From positions 676,886 through 740,885 of the forward strand of contig NZ_FOUU01000001.1 in NCBI RefSeq assembly GCF_900114975.1: DNA of 64,000 nt, given 5' to 3'. The translations under genes and the position numbers were made by a program. Numbering within the stretch: position 1 is the first letter of the stretch; each line of letters starts with the position of its first letter. Positions 8,185-18,819 of the stretch are shown here, piece by piece. The stretch is from Thermodesulforhabdus norvegica (GTDB lineage Bacteria; Desulfobacterota; Syntrophobacteria; Syntrophobacterales; Thermodesulforhabdaceae). Under the pieces are notes generated by a model. The model ran no database searches. It saw only the letters and a program-made list of their open reading frames with translations, and was not told the DNA's origin.

Positions 8185-10824
8185 CTACGCTACAGCCGTC
8201 TGTTGTTCTTCTTCAGGAGCTATAACCTTAACTGCCAGTTCGTCTCCCTCAACAACCACCCTCACAACCGAACCTTCGGGAACCTCCCCGGCAACTATGG
8301 CACGGGCAACTCTGGTTTCAAGGTTCCTCTGGATGTAGCGTCTGAGGGGTCTGGCACCGAACACGGGGTCATATCCAGACCGTGCAATGAATTCTCTGGC
8401 TTCTTCCGTAAGTTCCAGAGTGATATGACGATCTTTCAGCCGTTTTTGTATGTCTGCAACCATAAGATCCACGATTCGCTTGATTTCGTCCAGTGTGAGA
8501 GGTTTGAAGAGAATGATTTCGTCAACCCGGTTAAGGAATTCCGGTCGAAAGTGCTGTCGCAGTTCTGCCATAACGCGGTCTCTAACTTCTTCACGAATCT
8601 GTCCTCTTGAGTCCACCCCTTCAAGAAGATAGGTTGACCCGATGTTGCTGGTCATGATGATAATCGTATTTTTGAAGTCAATGGTTCTACCGTGTCCGTC
8701 CGTCAGCCTCCCGTCGTCCATGATCTGAAGCAGTATGTTGAAGACATCGGGATGGGCTTTTTCTATTTCATCGAAAAGCACGACCGAATAGGGTTTTCTG
8801 CGAACGGCTTCGGTCAATTGACCGCCTTCCTCGTAGCCCACATATCCCGGAGGAGCGCCGATAAGGCGAGATACGGTATGTTTCTCCATGTACTCGGTCA
8901 TATCAATGCGGATCATGTTTTCTTCTGTATCGAAAAGCGCTTCTGCGAGGGTTTTTGCAAGCTCCGTTTTGCCCACTCCGGTAGGACCCAGGAATATGAA
9001 GGAGCCTATAGGTCGTCTGGGGTCTTTGATCCCGGCCCTGGCCCGCAACACTGCATCGGCTACCAGCTTGACCGCTTCGTCCTGACCAACGACCCGCCTG
9101 TGGAGTACTTCATCCAGCCTGAGTAGCTTTTCTCGTTCGCTTTCTACGAGCCTGGACACGGGAATTCCGGTCCATCGAGAAACGATCTCTGCAATCTCTT
9201 CTTCCGTTACCTCTTCACGAAGAAGTTTCTTTTCGCCCTGAATCTGAGAGAGCTTCTGTTCCGCCTCTCTGAGCCTGGCCTGCAACTCAGGCAATTTTCC
9301 GTGTCTGAGCTCCGCAACGCGGTTCAGGTCGTACTGTCTTTCGGCTATTTCGATCTCCCTGTGAACCTTTTCGATTTCTTCTCTCAGAGCCTGCACTTCC
9401 TTGATTGCCGCTTTTTCGGCCTCCCACTGAGCTTTCATGGCGTCGGCCTTGGCTCTGAGTTCGGCCAGTTCTTTCCTGACACTTTCAAGTCGCTCCTGGC
9501 TCGCCTTATCCTTCTCTTTCTTCAGTGCCGCTTCTTCGATTTCCAGTTGCATGATGCGCCTCATTACTTCGTCCAGTTCTGCAGGCATGGAGTCGATTTC
9601 GGTACGGATCATGGCGCAGGCTTCGTCAACCAGGTCAATGGCTTTGTCGGGCAGGAAACGATCCGTAATGTAGCGGTGAGAAAGAACGGCAGCCGCAACA
9701 AGGGCGCTGTCGTGAATTTTTACACCGTGATGAACCTCATAGCGCTCCTTGAGGCCTCTCAATATCGAGATGGTATCCTCTACCGATGGTTCTTCCACCA
9801 GCACGGGCTGGAAGCGCCGCTCCAGTGCGGGGTCCTTTTCGATGTACTTTCGATATTCGTCAAGGGTCGTGGCCCCTATGCAGTGGAGCTCACCTCGAGC
9901 GAGCATGGGTTTCAGCATGTTGCCCGCATCGATGGCGCCTTCGGCCTTTCCGGCACCAACTATTGTGTGGACTTCATCGATGAAGAGGATAATTCGTCCT
10001 TCCGATTCTTTTATTTCCTGGAGGACCGCTTTCAGGCGCTCCTCGAACTCGCCCCGGTATTTTGCACCGGCAATCAGGGCTCCCATATCCAGGGCGAAGA
10101 TGGTTTTGTCCTTGAGGCCCTCAGGGACATCGCCTCTTACTATACGATGGGCCAGTCCTTCCACTATTGCCGTTTTGCCGACACCGGGCTCACCTATGAG
10201 AACGGGATTGTTTTTGGTTTTCCTGCTCAGTATTCGGATAACCCTTCTTATCTCTGCGTCCCTGCCTATTACGGGATCCAGCTTCCCGCTTCTGGCCTCG
10301 GCAACGAGGTCCCGGCCGTATTTTTTCAGCGCTTCATAGGTCGCTTCAGGGGTAGCACTTGTGACCCTCTGATGGCCGCGAACTGCCGTAAGAGTTTTAA
10401 GAACCAGGTCTCTCGTTATTCCAAATCGGGCGAGAATCCTTCCCGCCGCAGTGGTCTGTCCTTCGTCTACGAACACAAGAAAAAGATGTTCAACCGAAAC
10501 GTACTCGTCTTTGAGCCTCTTGGCTTCTTCCTCGGCTTTAACCAGCAAACGGCTGAGCCTCTGAGTAATGTAAACCTTTCCCGGTTCTATCCCCGGGCCG
10601 CTTATTCTGGGTCTTCGCTCCAGTTCCTGCTCGAGCTGTTCTTTTACCGAATCAACGGGTATCTCCATTCTTTGAAGAAGTCTGGGAATAAGACCATCCG
10701 ATTGTTCGACGAGGGCGAGAAGGAGATGTTCCCCATCAACTTCCTGATGTCCGTATTTTATGGCCTTGGTCTGGGCCTGTTGAAGAGCTTCTTGAGATTT
10801 TATCGTAAATTTGTTTATATCCAT
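8185..10824 (-). CDS. clpB: ATP-dependent disaggregase ClpB
   Basis: An 879-residue Hsp100 protein of normal length. In order: Clp N-domain ([14 protein letters not shown] onward, residues 1-150), first AAA+ module with Walker [10 protein letters not shown] (about 205) and Walker B FIDEVH, a long coiled-coil middle domain (about 410-530) that separates ClpB from ClpA/ClpC, second AAA+ module with GPTGVGKTE (about 608) and LFDEIEKAH, and the C-terminal D2-small domain. ClpB works with DnaK to extract polypeptides from aggregates. It is the last gene of an operon with dnaK, cbpA and cbpM, so the whole disaggregation machine is co-transcribed. Confidence 0.97.
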   Translation of the reverse strand: MDINKFTIKSQEALQQAQTKAIKYGHQEVDGEHLLLALVEQSDGLIPRLLQRMEIPVDSVKEQLEQELERRPRISGPGIEPGKVYITQRLSRLLVKAEEEAKRLKDEYVSVEHLFLVFVDEGQTTAAGRILARFGITRDLVLKTLTAVRGHQRVTSATPEATYEALKKYGRDLVAEARSGKLDPVIGRDAEIRRVIRILSRKTKNNPVLIGEPGVGKTAIVEGLAHRIVRGDVPEGLKDKTIFALDMGALIAGAKYRGEFEERLKAVLQEIKESEGRIILFIDEVHTIVGAGKAEGAIDAGNMLKPMLARGELHCIGATTLDEYRKYIEKDPALERRFQPVLVEEPSVEDTISILRGLKERYEVHHGVKIHDSALVAAAVLSHRYITDRFLPDKAIDLVDEACAMIRTEIDSMPAELDEVMRRIMQLEIEEAALKKEKDKASQERLESVRKELAELRAKADAMKAQWEAEKAAIKEVQALREEIEKVHREIEIAERQYDLNRVAELRHGKLPELQARLREAEQKLSQIQGEKKLLREEVTEEEIAEIVSRWTGIPVSRLVESEREKLLRLDEVLHRRVVGQDEAVKLVADAVLRARAGIKDPRRPIGSFIFLGPTGVGKTELAKTLAEALFDTEENMIRIDMTEYMEKHTVSRLIGAPPGYVGYEEGGQLTEAVRRKPYSVVLFDEIEKAHPDVFNILLQIMDDGRLTDGHGRTIDFKNTIIIMTSNIGSTYLLEGVDSRGQIREEVRDRVMAELRQHFRPEFLNRVDEIILFKPLTLDEIKRIVDLMVADIQKRLKDRHITLELTEEAREFIARSGYDPVFGARPLRRYIQRNLETRVARAIVAGEVPEGSVVRVVVEGDELAVKVIAPEEEQQTAVA

Positions 10825-10857
10825 AAGCGCACCTCCTGCTGTGTTTTTATGTCAAGG

Positions 10858-10885
10858 GAGCACCTGAATTTTTCATCAGGTGCTC
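10858..10885 (-). other. Intercistronic hairpin between cbpM and clpB
   Basis: A perfect 10-base inverted repeat (GAGCACCTGA / TCAGGTGCTC) with an 8-base A/T-rich loop overlaps the cbpM stop codon. No T run follows in the direction of transcription, so it looks like an mRNA-processing or partial-attenuation hairpin and not a full terminator. Confidence 0.5.
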
Positions 10886-11217
10886 GCAAGGGCGATTAGT
10901 TTGGCAATTTGCTCTTCCAGTATTTCGATCCGTCTTTCGAGGCTGTCCAGCCTGTCGAGGAGGTCAATTACCACGCCCACGCCTGCGTAATTGATTCCCA
11001 GGTCGTTCCTGAGGCGTATGATCTTCCTTACCAGAGGTACGGTGTCCAGCTCGAAAAGCAGCAATTCACTCTCGTTGTCCACGGGGTCTATAAGTCCCAG
11101 CCGCACAAATCGGTCGATCAACTCAGGATGAACTCCGCAGGCTTCTGCAACCTGCTCTATTCGTAAGTACTGTCCCGCTTCCTCATACCTTACAAGGCAG
11201 TACCTTGTTGTCGCCAT
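10876..11217 (-). CDS. cbpM: Chaperone modulatory protein CbpM (MerR-like HTH)
   Basis: A 113-residue protein; the start at 11217 is chosen because AGGAGG lies directly upstream, whereas the longer frame has no ribosome site. It has a MerR-like winged-helix start (YLRIEQVAEACGVHPELIDRFVRLGLIDPV) and a C-terminal helix rich in Leu/Glu (VIDLLDRLDSLERRIEILEEQIAKL) that should form a coiled coil. CbpM proteins bind the J-domain of CbpA and inhibit its co-chaperone and DNA-binding functions; the position next to cbpA fits. A heat-shock regulator of the HspR type is an alternative, but those are normally longer with a distinct C-terminal tail. Confidence 0.8.
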   Translation of the reverse strand: MATTRYCLVRYEEAGQYLRIEQVAEACGVHPELIDRFVRLGLIDPVDNESELLLFELDTVPLVRKIIRLRNDLGINYAGVGVVIDLLDRLDSLERRIEILEEQIAKLIALAST

Positions 11218-11263
11218 TATTATTCCTCCTACCCCGGCTACTGGCTCATTCAGGGCGGCCCCA

Positions 11264-12220
11264 TCACGGCGACCTTGCATTAAAGGTTGAGATACGGCTT
11301 AGCTCTTCGAAGAGTTCTCGCTCTCTGGGGCTGAGATGCTTTGGTACCTTTATCTGCACAACCGCATACAGGTCTCCGGGGGATCCTTTTGGATTGGGCA
11401 TTCCCTTGCCCCTTAATCTCAATTTCTGTCCGCTTTGCGTGCCGGGTGGCACGCGAACCGAAAGAGGGCCGTCGGGAGTGTCCACGCTAATCGTTGCTCC
11501 CAGTGCCGCCTCCCAGGGGCTTACCGGGAGGTCCACATATATGTCCCTTCCTTCAAGGCGGTATCGAGGATGTGGGTCGATTTCCACGGTAAGATAGAGA
11601 TCGCCGCTTTTTCCGCCTCCGATTCCCGGGCTCCCCTGACCTGCAAGGCGGATCTTCTGCCCCGGAAGGACTCCAGGGGGAATCTTTACCTCCAGGGTTT
11701 TGTTTTCTCCGGGAATTGTAAAAGTCTTTGTACAGCCTTTATAGGCTTCTTCCAGCGAAATTCTTATGGTTGCCTCCCGATCGGCACCGTCTCTTACCCA
11801 GGTAAAACCGCCCGAGGTGGCGCCGCCGTAGTGTGCTCTGCGACGCCTCGGCCCCCCAAAAAGAAGCTCGAAAAAGTCGCTGAAGCCGGACTCGCCCCTG
11901 AAACCGCCGAAGAAGACATCTTCAAAACCTTCTCCGCCCGAACCGAAATCAAAATGGATGTCCCATCCAGGAGGAGGTCTGAATTCCTGGCCCGCTTTCC
12001 AGTGGGCTCCAAGCTGATCGTAGCGTCTTCTTTTCTCTGGATCCTTAAGGACTTCGTAAGCTTCGTTTATTTCTTTAAATTTTTCTTCTGCACCCGGTTC
12101 TTTGTTCACGTCAGGATGATATTTTCGGGCCAGCTTACGATAAGCCCGCTGGATCTCCTCCTGGGTTGCGTTTCTGGGGACGCCCAGTATCTCGTAGTAG
12201 TCCTTATACTGAACGGCCAT
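11264..12220 (-). CDS. cbpA: DnaJ-class co-chaperone CbpA
   Basis: A 318-residue class B J-protein. J-domain at residues 5-70 with the HPD motif (KYHPDVNKE), then a Gly/Phe-rich linker (about 75-140), and two beta-barrel substrate-binding domains (about 145-300) including [19 protein letters not shown] and [21 protein letters not shown]. The Cys-rich zinc domain of DnaJ is absent, which distinguishes it from DnaJ. It recruits substrates to DnaK and stimulates its ATPase. It follows dnaK by about 100 bases, so it is likely the dedicated J-partner of this DnaK/ClpB set. Confidence 0.92.
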   Translation of the reverse strand: MAVQYKDYYEILGVPRNATQEEIQRAYRKLARKYHPDVNKEPGAEEKFKEINEAYEVLKDPEKRRRYDQLGAHWKAGQEFRPPPGWDIHFDFGSGGEGFEDVFFGGFRGESGFSDFFELLFGGPRRRRAHYGGATSGGFTWVRDGADREATIRISLEEAYKGCTKTFTIPGENKTLEVKIPPGVLPGQKIRLAGQGSPGIGGGKSGDLYLTVEIDPHPRYRLEGRDIYVDLPVSPWEAALGATISVDTPDGPLSVRVPPGTQSGQKLRLRGKGMPNPKGSPGDLYAVVQIKVPKHLSPRERELFEELSRISTFNARSP

Positions 12221-12275
12221 AGCTTTCGTTTACTCTCCTGTAGAGACAAGATTCTGGTTAGCCCCGTGCCGAGAA

Positions 12276-12310
12276 GAGCGTCCGGGTGGGAACCCTGTCC
12301 CCAGACGCTC
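12276..12310 (-). other. Intercistronic hairpin between dnaK and cbpA
   Basis: An 11-pair stem (12276-12286 with 12300-12310, one G-T pair) closes a 13-base loop just after the dnaK stop codon. There is no T run downstream, so it probably stabilises or processes the dnaK part of the mRNA and reduces read-through instead of ending transcription. Confidence 0.5.
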
Positions 12311-12319
12311 CTTGTTGAA

Positions 12320-14227
12320 TTACTTCTCCGTAAATTCGGCGTCTATCACGTCGTCTCCGCCGGAACCACTCGATCCGGCCTGTCCGGAAGCGGCCTCGCT
12401 TTGGCCGGCCTGACCGGCCGACGCTTTCTGGTAAGCCGCGGCCGCAATCATGTGAAGGGCCTGTTGCAGGTCGCTATTGAGTTGCTGGAACCTTTCTTTC
12501 GTCGTGTTCTGGTCGTTTAGAGCGGTCCTGGCGTCCTCCAGCAGTTTTTCGCAACGGCTCTTCTCGTTCACGGGGATCTTGTCGCCAAGCTCTTTTAGAG
12601 TTTTCTCAAGCTGATAGACCAGGCTGTCCGTCTGATTTCGAGCTTCCACCAGTTCTTTCCTCTTTCGGTCTTCCTCAGCGTACTGCTCCGCCTCACGAAT
12701 CATCCTCTCGATTTCGCTCTTATCCAGATTGGTCGATTCGGTAATGGTAACGGTCTGCTCTTTTCCCGTTGCCATGTCTTTTGCAGTAACCTTCAGGATA
12801 CCGTTGGCATCGATATCGAAGGTTACCTTTATCTGAGGAACTCCTCGAGGTGCCGGAGGAATGCCTTCGAGGCGGAACCGGCCGAGTACGCGGTTGTCCT
12901 TGGCCATTTCACGCTCACCCTGAAGGACTACGATGTCAACGGCCGTCTGGTTGTCTTCTGCCGTTGTGAATATCTCTTCACGACGGCATGGAATCGTGGT
13001 GTTCCGCTCTATGAGCTTTGTCATAACACCGCCCAGGGTTTCGATTCCCAGGGACAGCGGGGTAACGTCGAGCAGCACCACGTCCTTGACTTCACCCTTT
13101 ATGATTGCCGCCTGAATTGCAGCACCAACTGCCACCACCTCATCGGGGTTTACGCTCATGTTGGGTTCTTTGCCGCCCGTCAGCCTTTTCACGAGCTGCT
13201 GTACTGCCGGAATTCGAGTTGACCCACCTACGAGGATTACCTCATCTATGTCGTTCTCCGTAAGTCCGGCATCAGAAAGAGCCTGCTTAACCGGGCCCAT
13301 ACACCTTTCAATCAGATCGGCCACCAGGGATTCGAATTTTGCACGGGTAATTTTCTTTACCAGATGTTTGGGACCCGTGGCATCCGCCGTGATGAAAGGC
13401 AGGTTGATTTCCGTCTCCATCATGGAGGAGAGTTCGCACTTGGCCTTCTCGGCCGCTTCGTAAAGCCTCTGGAGAGCCTGACGGTCGTTTCTCAACTCTA
13501 TACCCGTTTCCTTCTTGAACTCGTCGGCAAGCCAATCCACTATTCGCTTGTCGAAGTCATCTCCACCGAGATGAGTATCGCCTGCGGTTGCCCGGACTTC
13601 GCAGACACCGTCACCAACATCGAGGATGGACACGTCGAAGGTTCCGCCACCGAGGTCGAAAACCAGAACCGTTTCGTTCTTTTTCTTTTCAAGCCCGTAG
13701 GCAAGAGCCGCGGCGGTGGGTTCGTTTATGATTCTCAGCACCTTGAGTCCGGCGATCTCTCCGGCGTTTTTCGTGGCCTGTCGCTGTGCATCGTTAAAAT
13801 ACGCAGGAACCGTGATGACGGCTTCAGTAATTTTTTCTCCCAGGAATTTTGAGGCGTCCTCGACGAGCTTTCTTAATACCTGAGCAGACACTTCTTCAGG
13901 GGCTATTAGCTTGCCTCTTACATTAAAGCGCACGGCATCGTTGGGCCCTCTTTCTACTTTGTAGGGCACCATGCTTATTTCGTTAAGAACCTCATCGTAA
14001 CGCCGACCGATGAATCTCTTCGCGGAGAATATAGTGGCCTCTGGATTCAGGACGGCCTGACGTTTTGCAATTTGACCTACCAGCCTCTGTCCGTCTTCCG
14101 TGTAGGCCACGACAGAAGGCGTAGTTCTACTACCCTCTGCATTGGGAATAACCGTATACTTTCCGTTTTCCCATACGGCAATTACCGAGTTGGTAGTGCC
14201 CAGATCTATTCCTACTGCTTTTCCCAT
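12320..14227 (-). CDS. dnaK: Molecular chaperone DnaK (Hsp70)
   Basis: A 635-residue Hsp70 of standard length. The ATPase domain shows [13 protein letters not shown] (residues 6-18), [17 protein letters not shown] (about 145), [12 protein letters not shown] (about 170), [11 protein letters not shown] (about 193) and [16 protein letters not shown] (about 335). The linker [19 protein letters not shown] and the substrate-binding domain follow, with a helical lid and the C-terminal [10 protein letters not shown], the bacterial equivalent of EEVD tails. It leads the operon dnaK-cbpA-cbpM-clpB; grpE and dnaJ are not adjacent. A conserved structured repeat lies directly upstream of its ribosome site (GGAGGGTG). 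Confidence 0.98.
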   Translation of the reverse strand: MGKAVGIDLGTTNSVIAVWENGKYTVIPNAEGSRTTPSVVAYTEDGQRLVGQIAKRQAVLNPEATIFSAKRFIGRRYDEVLNEISMVPYKVERGPNDAVRFNVRGKLIAPEEVSAQVLRKLVEDASKFLGEKITEAVITVPAYFNDAQRQATKNAGEIAGLKVLRIINEPTAAALAYGLEKKKNETVLVFDLGGGTFDVSILDVGDGVCEVRATAGDTHLGGDDFDKRIVDWLADEFKKETGIELRNDRQALQRLYEAAEKAKCELSSMMETEINLPFITADATGPKHLVKKITRAKFESLVADLIERCMGPVKQALSDAGLTENDIDEVILVGGSTRIPAVQQLVKRLTGGKEPNMSVNPDEVVAVGAAIQAAIIKGEVKDVVLLDVTPLSLGIETLGGVMTKLIERNTTIPCRREEIFTTAEDNQTAVDIVVLQGEREMAKDNRVLGRFRLEGIPPAPRGVPQIKVTFDIDANGILKVTAKDMATGKEQTVTITESTNLDKSEIERMIREAEQYAEEDRKRKELVEARNQTDSLVYQLEKTLKELGDKIPVNEKSRCEKLLEDARTALNDQNTTKERFQQLNSDLQQALHMIAAAAYQKASAGQAGQSEAASGQAGSSGSGGDDVIDAEFTEK

Positions 14228-14270
14228 ATTCCATCACCCTCCTTTGAACAAATGTCTCAAACGCACCGTT

Positions 14271-14362
14271 TGTAATTTCACACAGAGTCACAGAGAACTC
14301 TCCGTAACCTCCGTGGCTCTGAGAGAAATCAAATTCAGGGTCCTAACCCTGCCAAACCAGAT
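14271..14362 (-). repeat. Structured intergenic repeat, copy A (upstream of dnaK)
   Basis: Read on the minus strand this ~92-base block ends 43 bases before the dnaK start codon. It matches the block at 23589-23687: the first 47 bases differ at only about six positions. It holds a short hairpin (AGGGT-TAGG-ACCCT) and then a long imperfect stem built of TTTC/GAAA, CAGAG/CTCTG and CACGGAG/CTCTGTG pairs. The CAGAG-rich stem resembles dispersed intergenic repeats common in several bacterial phyla. Its function is unknown. Confidence 0.7.
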
Positions 14363-14401
14363 TCCCCGGGAGGCACATAACTGTCATCTACCTGCCTCCA
14401 G

Positions 14402-14429
14402 ATTTGGGGATAATCAGTCCACACAAAAG
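14402..14429 (-). promoter_or_regulatory. Possible heat-shock sigma32-like promoter for dnaK
   Basis: On the minus strand CTTTTGT (14429-14423) and CCCCAAAT (14409-14402) are 13 bases apart. This partly matches the sigma32 pattern (CTTGAAA, 13-15 bases, CCCCATnT), with a good -10 and a poor -35. No CIRCE inverted repeat is seen between dnaK and nrdJ. The rest of the 14363-14663 gap is A/T-rich and holds no gene that I can support. Confidence 0.3.
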
Positions 14430-14663
14430 GTAATCACGGTTGTAAACTTTTCCAGACCCGACCTTGAAAAGATGCAAAAATTTTTGGCAATAAAAACAAT
14501 CTAATAGAACTAAAACCGCGTAAATACGAAAATTTAAGACCTTTGATTATCCCGACGGGCAAAATAAAATTCTTTTGATCCTGATGGGACGGTGGAATGG
14601 TGAGCCCTGTGCTTGCCCGTCCAGGTCCGTACGATAAAGGAATTTGCGGAGAAGAGGGAGAGC

Positions 14664-17600
14664 ATGGAAGCCACGGCGCTGAAAAAAAGTGGTAGAGTGG
14701 AGAAAATATTGTCTTCCGGTCATGGGGATGGAACTGAGGAGATCAGAAAAGAACTGGATTTAATGCCTCTGCCGAGACCGCCCGAGGTGCCGGAACTCAG
14801 GCTTTCCCAGAATGCCCTTGTCGTTCTCAGGAAGCGCTACCTCAAAAAAGGCGAAAAGGGGGAACCCATTGAGACCCCTGAGGAACTCTTCTGGCGCGTA
14901 GCCCGCCATATAGCCAAGGCTGATGCTCTGTATGGGAAAACGGCGGAACAGGTTAAAGAAACGGCCCTGAAGTTTTATTCTTTAATGGTCGGCAAGGATT
15001 TCATGCCCAATTCTCCGACGCTTATGAATGCGGGTCGGCGTCTGGGACAGCTTTCGGCCTGTTTTGTCCTGCCCGTTGATGACTCCATAGACAGCATTTT
15101 TGAGGCCATAAAATACGCTGCCATGATTCACAAAAGCGGTGGAGGAACGGGCTTCTCTTTTTCGCGAATAAGGCCCGAGAACGATCAGGTGCTTTCAACG
15201 AGGGGAGTTGCAAGCGGCCCCATTTCCTTTATGACCGTTTTTGATACCGCTACGGAAACGATAAAGCAGGGTGGAACGCGCCGTGGTGCCAATATGGGTA
15301 TCCTGAGGATAGACCATCCCGATATTGAAAAGTTCATAACCTGTAAGGAAGATAACGATAAGCTCACGAATTTCAATATTTCTGTTGCCGTCACCGATGC
15401 TTTTATGGAAGCCCTCGAAAAAGATACTTTCTATCCACTGATTAACCCCCGAACCGGTGAAGTCGTAAGGGAAGTTCGAGCAAGGGAAATTTTCGATAAA
15501 ATAGTTTACGCTGCATGGAAAAATGGCGAACCCGGTGTCGTCTTCATAGACAGGATTAACGCAAAAAACCCGACGCCTCACGTGGGGCAGATTGAGAGTA
15601 CCAACCCGTGTGTAACAGCCGACACCTGGGTGATGACTGCTGAAGGGCCAAGGCTTGTTAAAGACCTCATCAGCAGGAAATTCACTGCCGTGGTAAACGG
15701 AGATTTCTGGGATAGTGACGAGAAGGGATTCTTTAAGACAGGTGTCAGGAAGGTTTACAAACTCACCACGACGGAGGGTTATGAGATCAGGCTCACATCA
15801 GACCACCCCGTTCTCAGGGTGAAGAAAATAACCAGATACAGATTAGAAACCGAGTGGGTAAAGGTATCCGAGCTCAGAAAGGGAGATAAAGTGGTTATAA
15901 ACAACCACATGGCAATTCCTGAGTGGGACGGGCAGTATTCGGAGGCAGAAGGATACCTAATCGGACTGCTCCTCGGGGACGGGACATTTTCAGAGAACAG
16001 AGCCGTGATCTCTTCATGGGGAGATAGCCGTGGTCCAGCAGCGGTTAGAGAAGTTGTTGAAGTTTACGCCTCTGGCCTACCTCACAGATCCGATTTTGCG
16101 GGCTGGAGCAAAATTGACGGAAGAAATGAATATAGGCTAAGAATGGCATACATCACCAGGCTCGCAAAGGAAATCGGTGTTTACAGAAACAAGAACATAA
16201 CAGAAAAGATTGAGAAGGCTTCCTATCAGTTCTACAGAGGTTTTCTGAGAGGGTTGTTTGACTCTGACGGCACTGTCGTTGGATCACAGGAGAAGGGCCT
16301 TAGCATCAGGCTTTCGCAGTCGAACCTCGAACTGCTGAAAGGTGTTCAGAGAATGCTCCTTAGAATGGGCATAGCTTCAAAAATCTATCGATACAGGAGA
16401 AAGGCTGGAAGAAGGCCAATGCCTGATGGAAAGGGTGGAGAGAAGGAATATCAGTTCAAGGACCAGCATGAACTCGTGATCTCCAACGACAACGTCGTAG
16501 TTTTCCAGGAAAAAGTGGGTTTCAACGATGTGGTGAAGAGAGAGATGCTGGAAGAGCTTTTAAGCAGGTACAGTAGGAGTCCTAACAGAGAGAGGTTCAT
16601 CGCAACTATCGAAGAAATTACGGAGGATGGAGCGGAGGAAGTTTACGACGTTATCATTCCGGGAGTGAACGCTTTCGATGCCAATGGCTTTGTTGTGCAC
16701 AACTGCGGTGAACAACCCTTGCTTCCTTTTGAGTCCTGCAATCTGGGCTCCATAAATCTTTCTCAAATGGTCAAAGACGGGCGAATTGATTACGACAGGC
16801 TCGGTAGGGTTGTGTGGGAGGCAGTGCACTTTTTGGATAACGTCATCGACGTAAATAAGTATCCTCTTCCCCAGATTGAGCAAATGACCCTGGCCAACCG
16901 AAAAATCGGGCTGGGGGTAATGGGATTTGCCGACATGCTGTTCAAACTCGGGATACCTTACAACTGTGAAGAAGCCGAAAGGGTTGCTGAAGAGGTTATG
17001 TCATTCATACAGAGAGAATCCAAGAAAGCGTCGGCGGCCCTTGCTATGGAACGGGGTAATTTCCCAAATTATCGCGGTTCAGTCTGGGACAATCCCGAAA
17101 CGCCCTATATGAGAAATGCAACGACGACAACCATTGCTCCGACGGGTACCATAAGCATCATTGCCGGGTGTTCCAGCGGTATTGAGCCGGTCTTTGCCCT
17201 CTGTTTCGTTCGCAGGGTTCTGGACGGGGAAGAGCTTCTGGAAATTCACCCCTATTTCGAAGAAGTAGCCAGGTCCAGAGGGTTTTACAGTGATGAACTC
17301 ATGAGGACTATTTCTCAAAAGGGTTCCATAAAGGATATCTCGGGTATTCCCGAGGACCTCAGGCGAATTTTTGTGATTGCTCATGATGTTTCACCTGAGT
17401 GGCACGTCAGAATTCAGGCCGCTTTTCAGAAGTATGTGGATAATGCCGTCAGCAAAACGATAAACTTTCCGAAGAATGCCACTCCCGGGGATGTAGAAAA
17501 AGCCTACCTCCTTGCCTACAAGCTGGGTTGCAAGGGGATTACTGTTTACCGGGACGGAAGCCGTGAGCAACAGGTTCTTTCGGTAGGGAAGGCCACCAGG

Positions 17601-18068
17601 GCTCCTGCGCCTTGTTCGCGAGGCATCGAGCCCAGGCCGCGGCCTCAGATCACCCGGGGCGTCACCATCAGGATGAACACCGGTTGCGGCAAGCTTTACG
17701 TGACCATAAACGAAGATGAGTACGGAATCTGTGAGGTTTTCGCACAGATGGGTAAAGCCGGCGGCTGTGCTTATTCTCAGATAGAGGCGACGGGAAGGCT
17801 GATTTCGCTGGCGTTGAGGTCGGGAGTGCGGGTGGATTCGATAATAAAACAGCTTATGGGCATAAGATGTCCATCGCCGGTCTGGCAGAACGGAGATCAA
17901 ATCGTTTCCTGCTCTGATGCGATTGCAAGGGCTCTTAAAGAGTACACCAAGTCCAGCGTGGAAGTTGAACGCTCCGAGATGGGAGCCTGTCCCGATTGTG
18001 GAGCCGCCGTTGAATACGATGGCGGTTGCATAGTCTGCCGTTCCTGTGGATTTTCTCGATGCTCCTGA
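14664..18068 (+). CDS. nrdJ: Adenosylcobalamin-dependent ribonucleotide reductase NrdJ with an intein
   Basis: Class II ribonucleotide reductase, which reduces ribonucleotides to deoxyribonucleotides through an adenosylcobalamin-generated thiyl radical. The precursor is 1134 residues; removing the 365-residue intein leaves 769. The ATG at 14664 has AGAGGGAG just upstream; an in-frame TTG 51 bases earlier lacks one. Seen: N-terminal [65 protein letters not shown], the radical-site motif NP-CGE split by the intein, [27 protein letters not shown], and a C-terminal domain ending in CPDCG...CRSCGFSRC, likely zinc-binding and/or redox-active. Being oxygen-independent it suits an anaerobe and creates a demand for B12. 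Confidence 0.96.
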   Translation: MEATALKKSGRVEKILSSGHGDGTEEIRKELDLMPLPRPPEVPELRLSQNALVVLRKRYLKKGEKGEPIETPEELFWRVARHIAKADALYGKTAEQVKETALKFYSLMVGKDFMPNSPTLMNAGRRLGQLSACFVLPVDDSIDSIFEAIKYAAMIHKSGGGTGFSFSRIRPENDQVLSTRGVASGPISFMTVFDTATETIKQGGTRRGANMGILRIDHPDIEKFITCKEDNDKLTNFNISVAVTDAFMEALEKDTFYPLINPRTGEVVREVRAREIFDKIVYAAWKNGEPGVVFIDRINAKNPTPHVGQIESTNPCVTADTWVMTAEGPRLVKDLISRKFTAVVNGDFWDSDEKGFFKTGVRKVYKLTTTEGYEIRLTSDHPVLRVKKITRYRLETEWVKVSELRKGDKVVINNHMAIPEWDGQYSEAEGYLIGLLLGDGTFSENRAVISSWGDSRGPAAVREVVEVYASGLPHRSDFAGWSKIDGRNEYRLRMAYITRLAKEIGVYRNKNITEKIEKASYQFYRGFLRGLFDSDGTVVGSQEKGLSIRLSQSNLELLKGVQRMLLRMGIASKIYRYRRKAGRRPMPDGKGGEKEYQFKDQHELVISNDNVVVFQEKVGFNDVVKREMLEELLSRYSRSPNRERFIATIEEITEDGAEEVYDVIIPGVNAFDANGFVVHNCGEQPLLPFESCNLGSINLSQMVKDGRIDYDRLGRVVWEAVHFLDNVIDVNKYPLPQIEQMTLANRKIGLGVMGFADMLFKLGIPYNCEEAERVAEEVMSFIQRESKKASAALAMERGNFPNYRGSVWDNPETPYMRNATTTTIAPTGTISIIAGCSSGIEPVFALCFVRRVLDGEELLEIHPYFEEVARSRGFYSDELMRTISQKGSIKDISGIPEDLRRIFVIAHDVSPEWHVRIQAAFQKYVDNAVSKTINFPKNATPGDVEKAYLLAYKLGCKGITVYRDGSREQQVLSVGKATRAPAPCSRGIEPRPRPQITRGVTIRMNTGCGKLYVTINEDEYGICEVFAQMGKAGGCAYSQIEATGRLISLALRSGVRVDSIIKQLMGIRCPSPVWQNGDQIVSCSDAIARALKEYTKSSVEVERSEMGACPDCGAAVEYDGGCIVCRSCGFSRCS
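15609..16703 (+). other. Intein with LAGLIDADG homing endonuclease inside NrdJ
   Basis: In-frame insertion of 365 codons. It starts with Cys ([13 protein letters not shown], block A), has the block B Thr-x-x-His ([11 protein letters not shown]), two dodecapeptide motifs of a LAGLIDADG endonuclease ([13 protein letters not shown] and [12 protein letters not shown], each with the catalytic Asp), block F ([19 protein letters not shown]) and ends VVHN before the C-extein Cys. All residues for standard Cys1/Asn/Cys+1 splicing are present, so splicing should work. Its Arg codons are almost all AGA or AGG while the host gene mixes in CGN codons, a sign of separate ancestry. Confidence 0.95.
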
Positions 18069-18084
18069 AAAGGAGAGTTCGGGG

Positions 18085-18819
18085 TTGGGCGAGTGGGAGT
18101 GGCTGCGCTACAGAGAGCTTATCGAGGTAAAAACGCCGGAAGAGGCCATAAAGCTTCAGAAAAAGCTGGCAAATTCCGTCGTTTTGCAGCCTCTTTCTTT
18201 TGACTTTTCCGTTTTGGCGGCTGCGGATCTTGCTTACGTAAGAGAACTCGATTCATATGTTGCTGTGGTTGCTACCTTTTCATGGCCGGACCTAAAACAA
18301 CTGGAGATTGTGTCGCATATTGGTAAAGTTCGATTTCCCTACATACCGGGCTTGCTTTCCTTCAGAGAAGTTCCCGCCATATTTGAGGCCTGGAGAAAGC
18401 TTGAAAGAAAGCCCGATGTGTTTTTGTGTGATGGGCAGGGCATTGCTCATCCCAGAGGATTGGGGCTTGCCAGCCACCTGGGCCTTCTGCTGGACATACC
18501 CACAGTGGGTTGTGCGAAAGCCCGCCTTTGCGGACATCACGCAGAGCTTGGGATTGAAAAAGGAGTCCGAACTTTTCTCTATCTCGATAAGAAGGTAATC
18601 GGGGTGGTGCTCCGGTCCAGGGCAGGGGTTAAGCCGCTGTACGTTTCTCCGGGCCATAAGACGGATATAGAAAGTAGCGTAAGACTGGTTGAAAAATGCT
18701 TGGGACGATATCGAATTCCCGAGCCCCTTCGCGTGGCCCACAGAGAGGCCACGCAGATTGCCCGAAGAATTAAACTTGATCTTTCTCGGGAAAATCAATC
18801 CTTACCAAGTAGCTCCTGA
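18085..18819 (+). CDS. nfi: Endonuclease V (deoxyinosine 3' endonuclease)
   Basis: A 244-residue protein starting at a TTG with AGGAG nine bases upstream; a GTG start 13 codons earlier inside the end of nrdJ is possible but has no ribosome site. It nicks DNA one base 3' of deaminated purines (hypoxanthine). Catalytic acidic residues match the family: Asp48 (AAADLAYV), Glu95 (LLSFREVPA) and Asp116 (FLCDGQGIAHPR). The PYIPG strand-wedge motif (about 85-89), GLASHLGLLLDIPTVGCAK and the C-terminal SPGHKTDIESSVRLV also fit. Its last 50 bases overlap the opposite-strand phosphatase gene. Confidence 0.92.
   Translation: MGEWEWLRYRELIEVKTPEEAIKLQKKLANSVVLQPLSFDFSVLAAADLAYVRELDSYVAVVATFSWPDLKQLEIVSHIGKVRFPYIPGLLSFREVPAIFEAWRKLERKPDVFLCDGQGIAHPRGLGLASHLGLLLDIPTVGCAKARLCGHHAELGIEKGVRTFLYLDKKVIGVVLRSRAGVKPLYVSPGHKTDIESSVRLVEKCLGRYRIPEPLRVAHREATQIARRIKLDLSRENQSLPSSS

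Noticed and set aside
9301..10899. 532-codon plus-strand open frame opposite clpB
   Set aside because: It is antisense to the fully conserved clpB gene, lacks a ribosome site and resembles no protein; GC-rich codon bias keeps the opposite frame open.
14228..14270. CIRCE element (HrcA site) upstream of dnaK
   Set aside because: No TTAGCACTC...GAGTGCTAA inverted repeat is present anywhere between dnaK and nrdJ.
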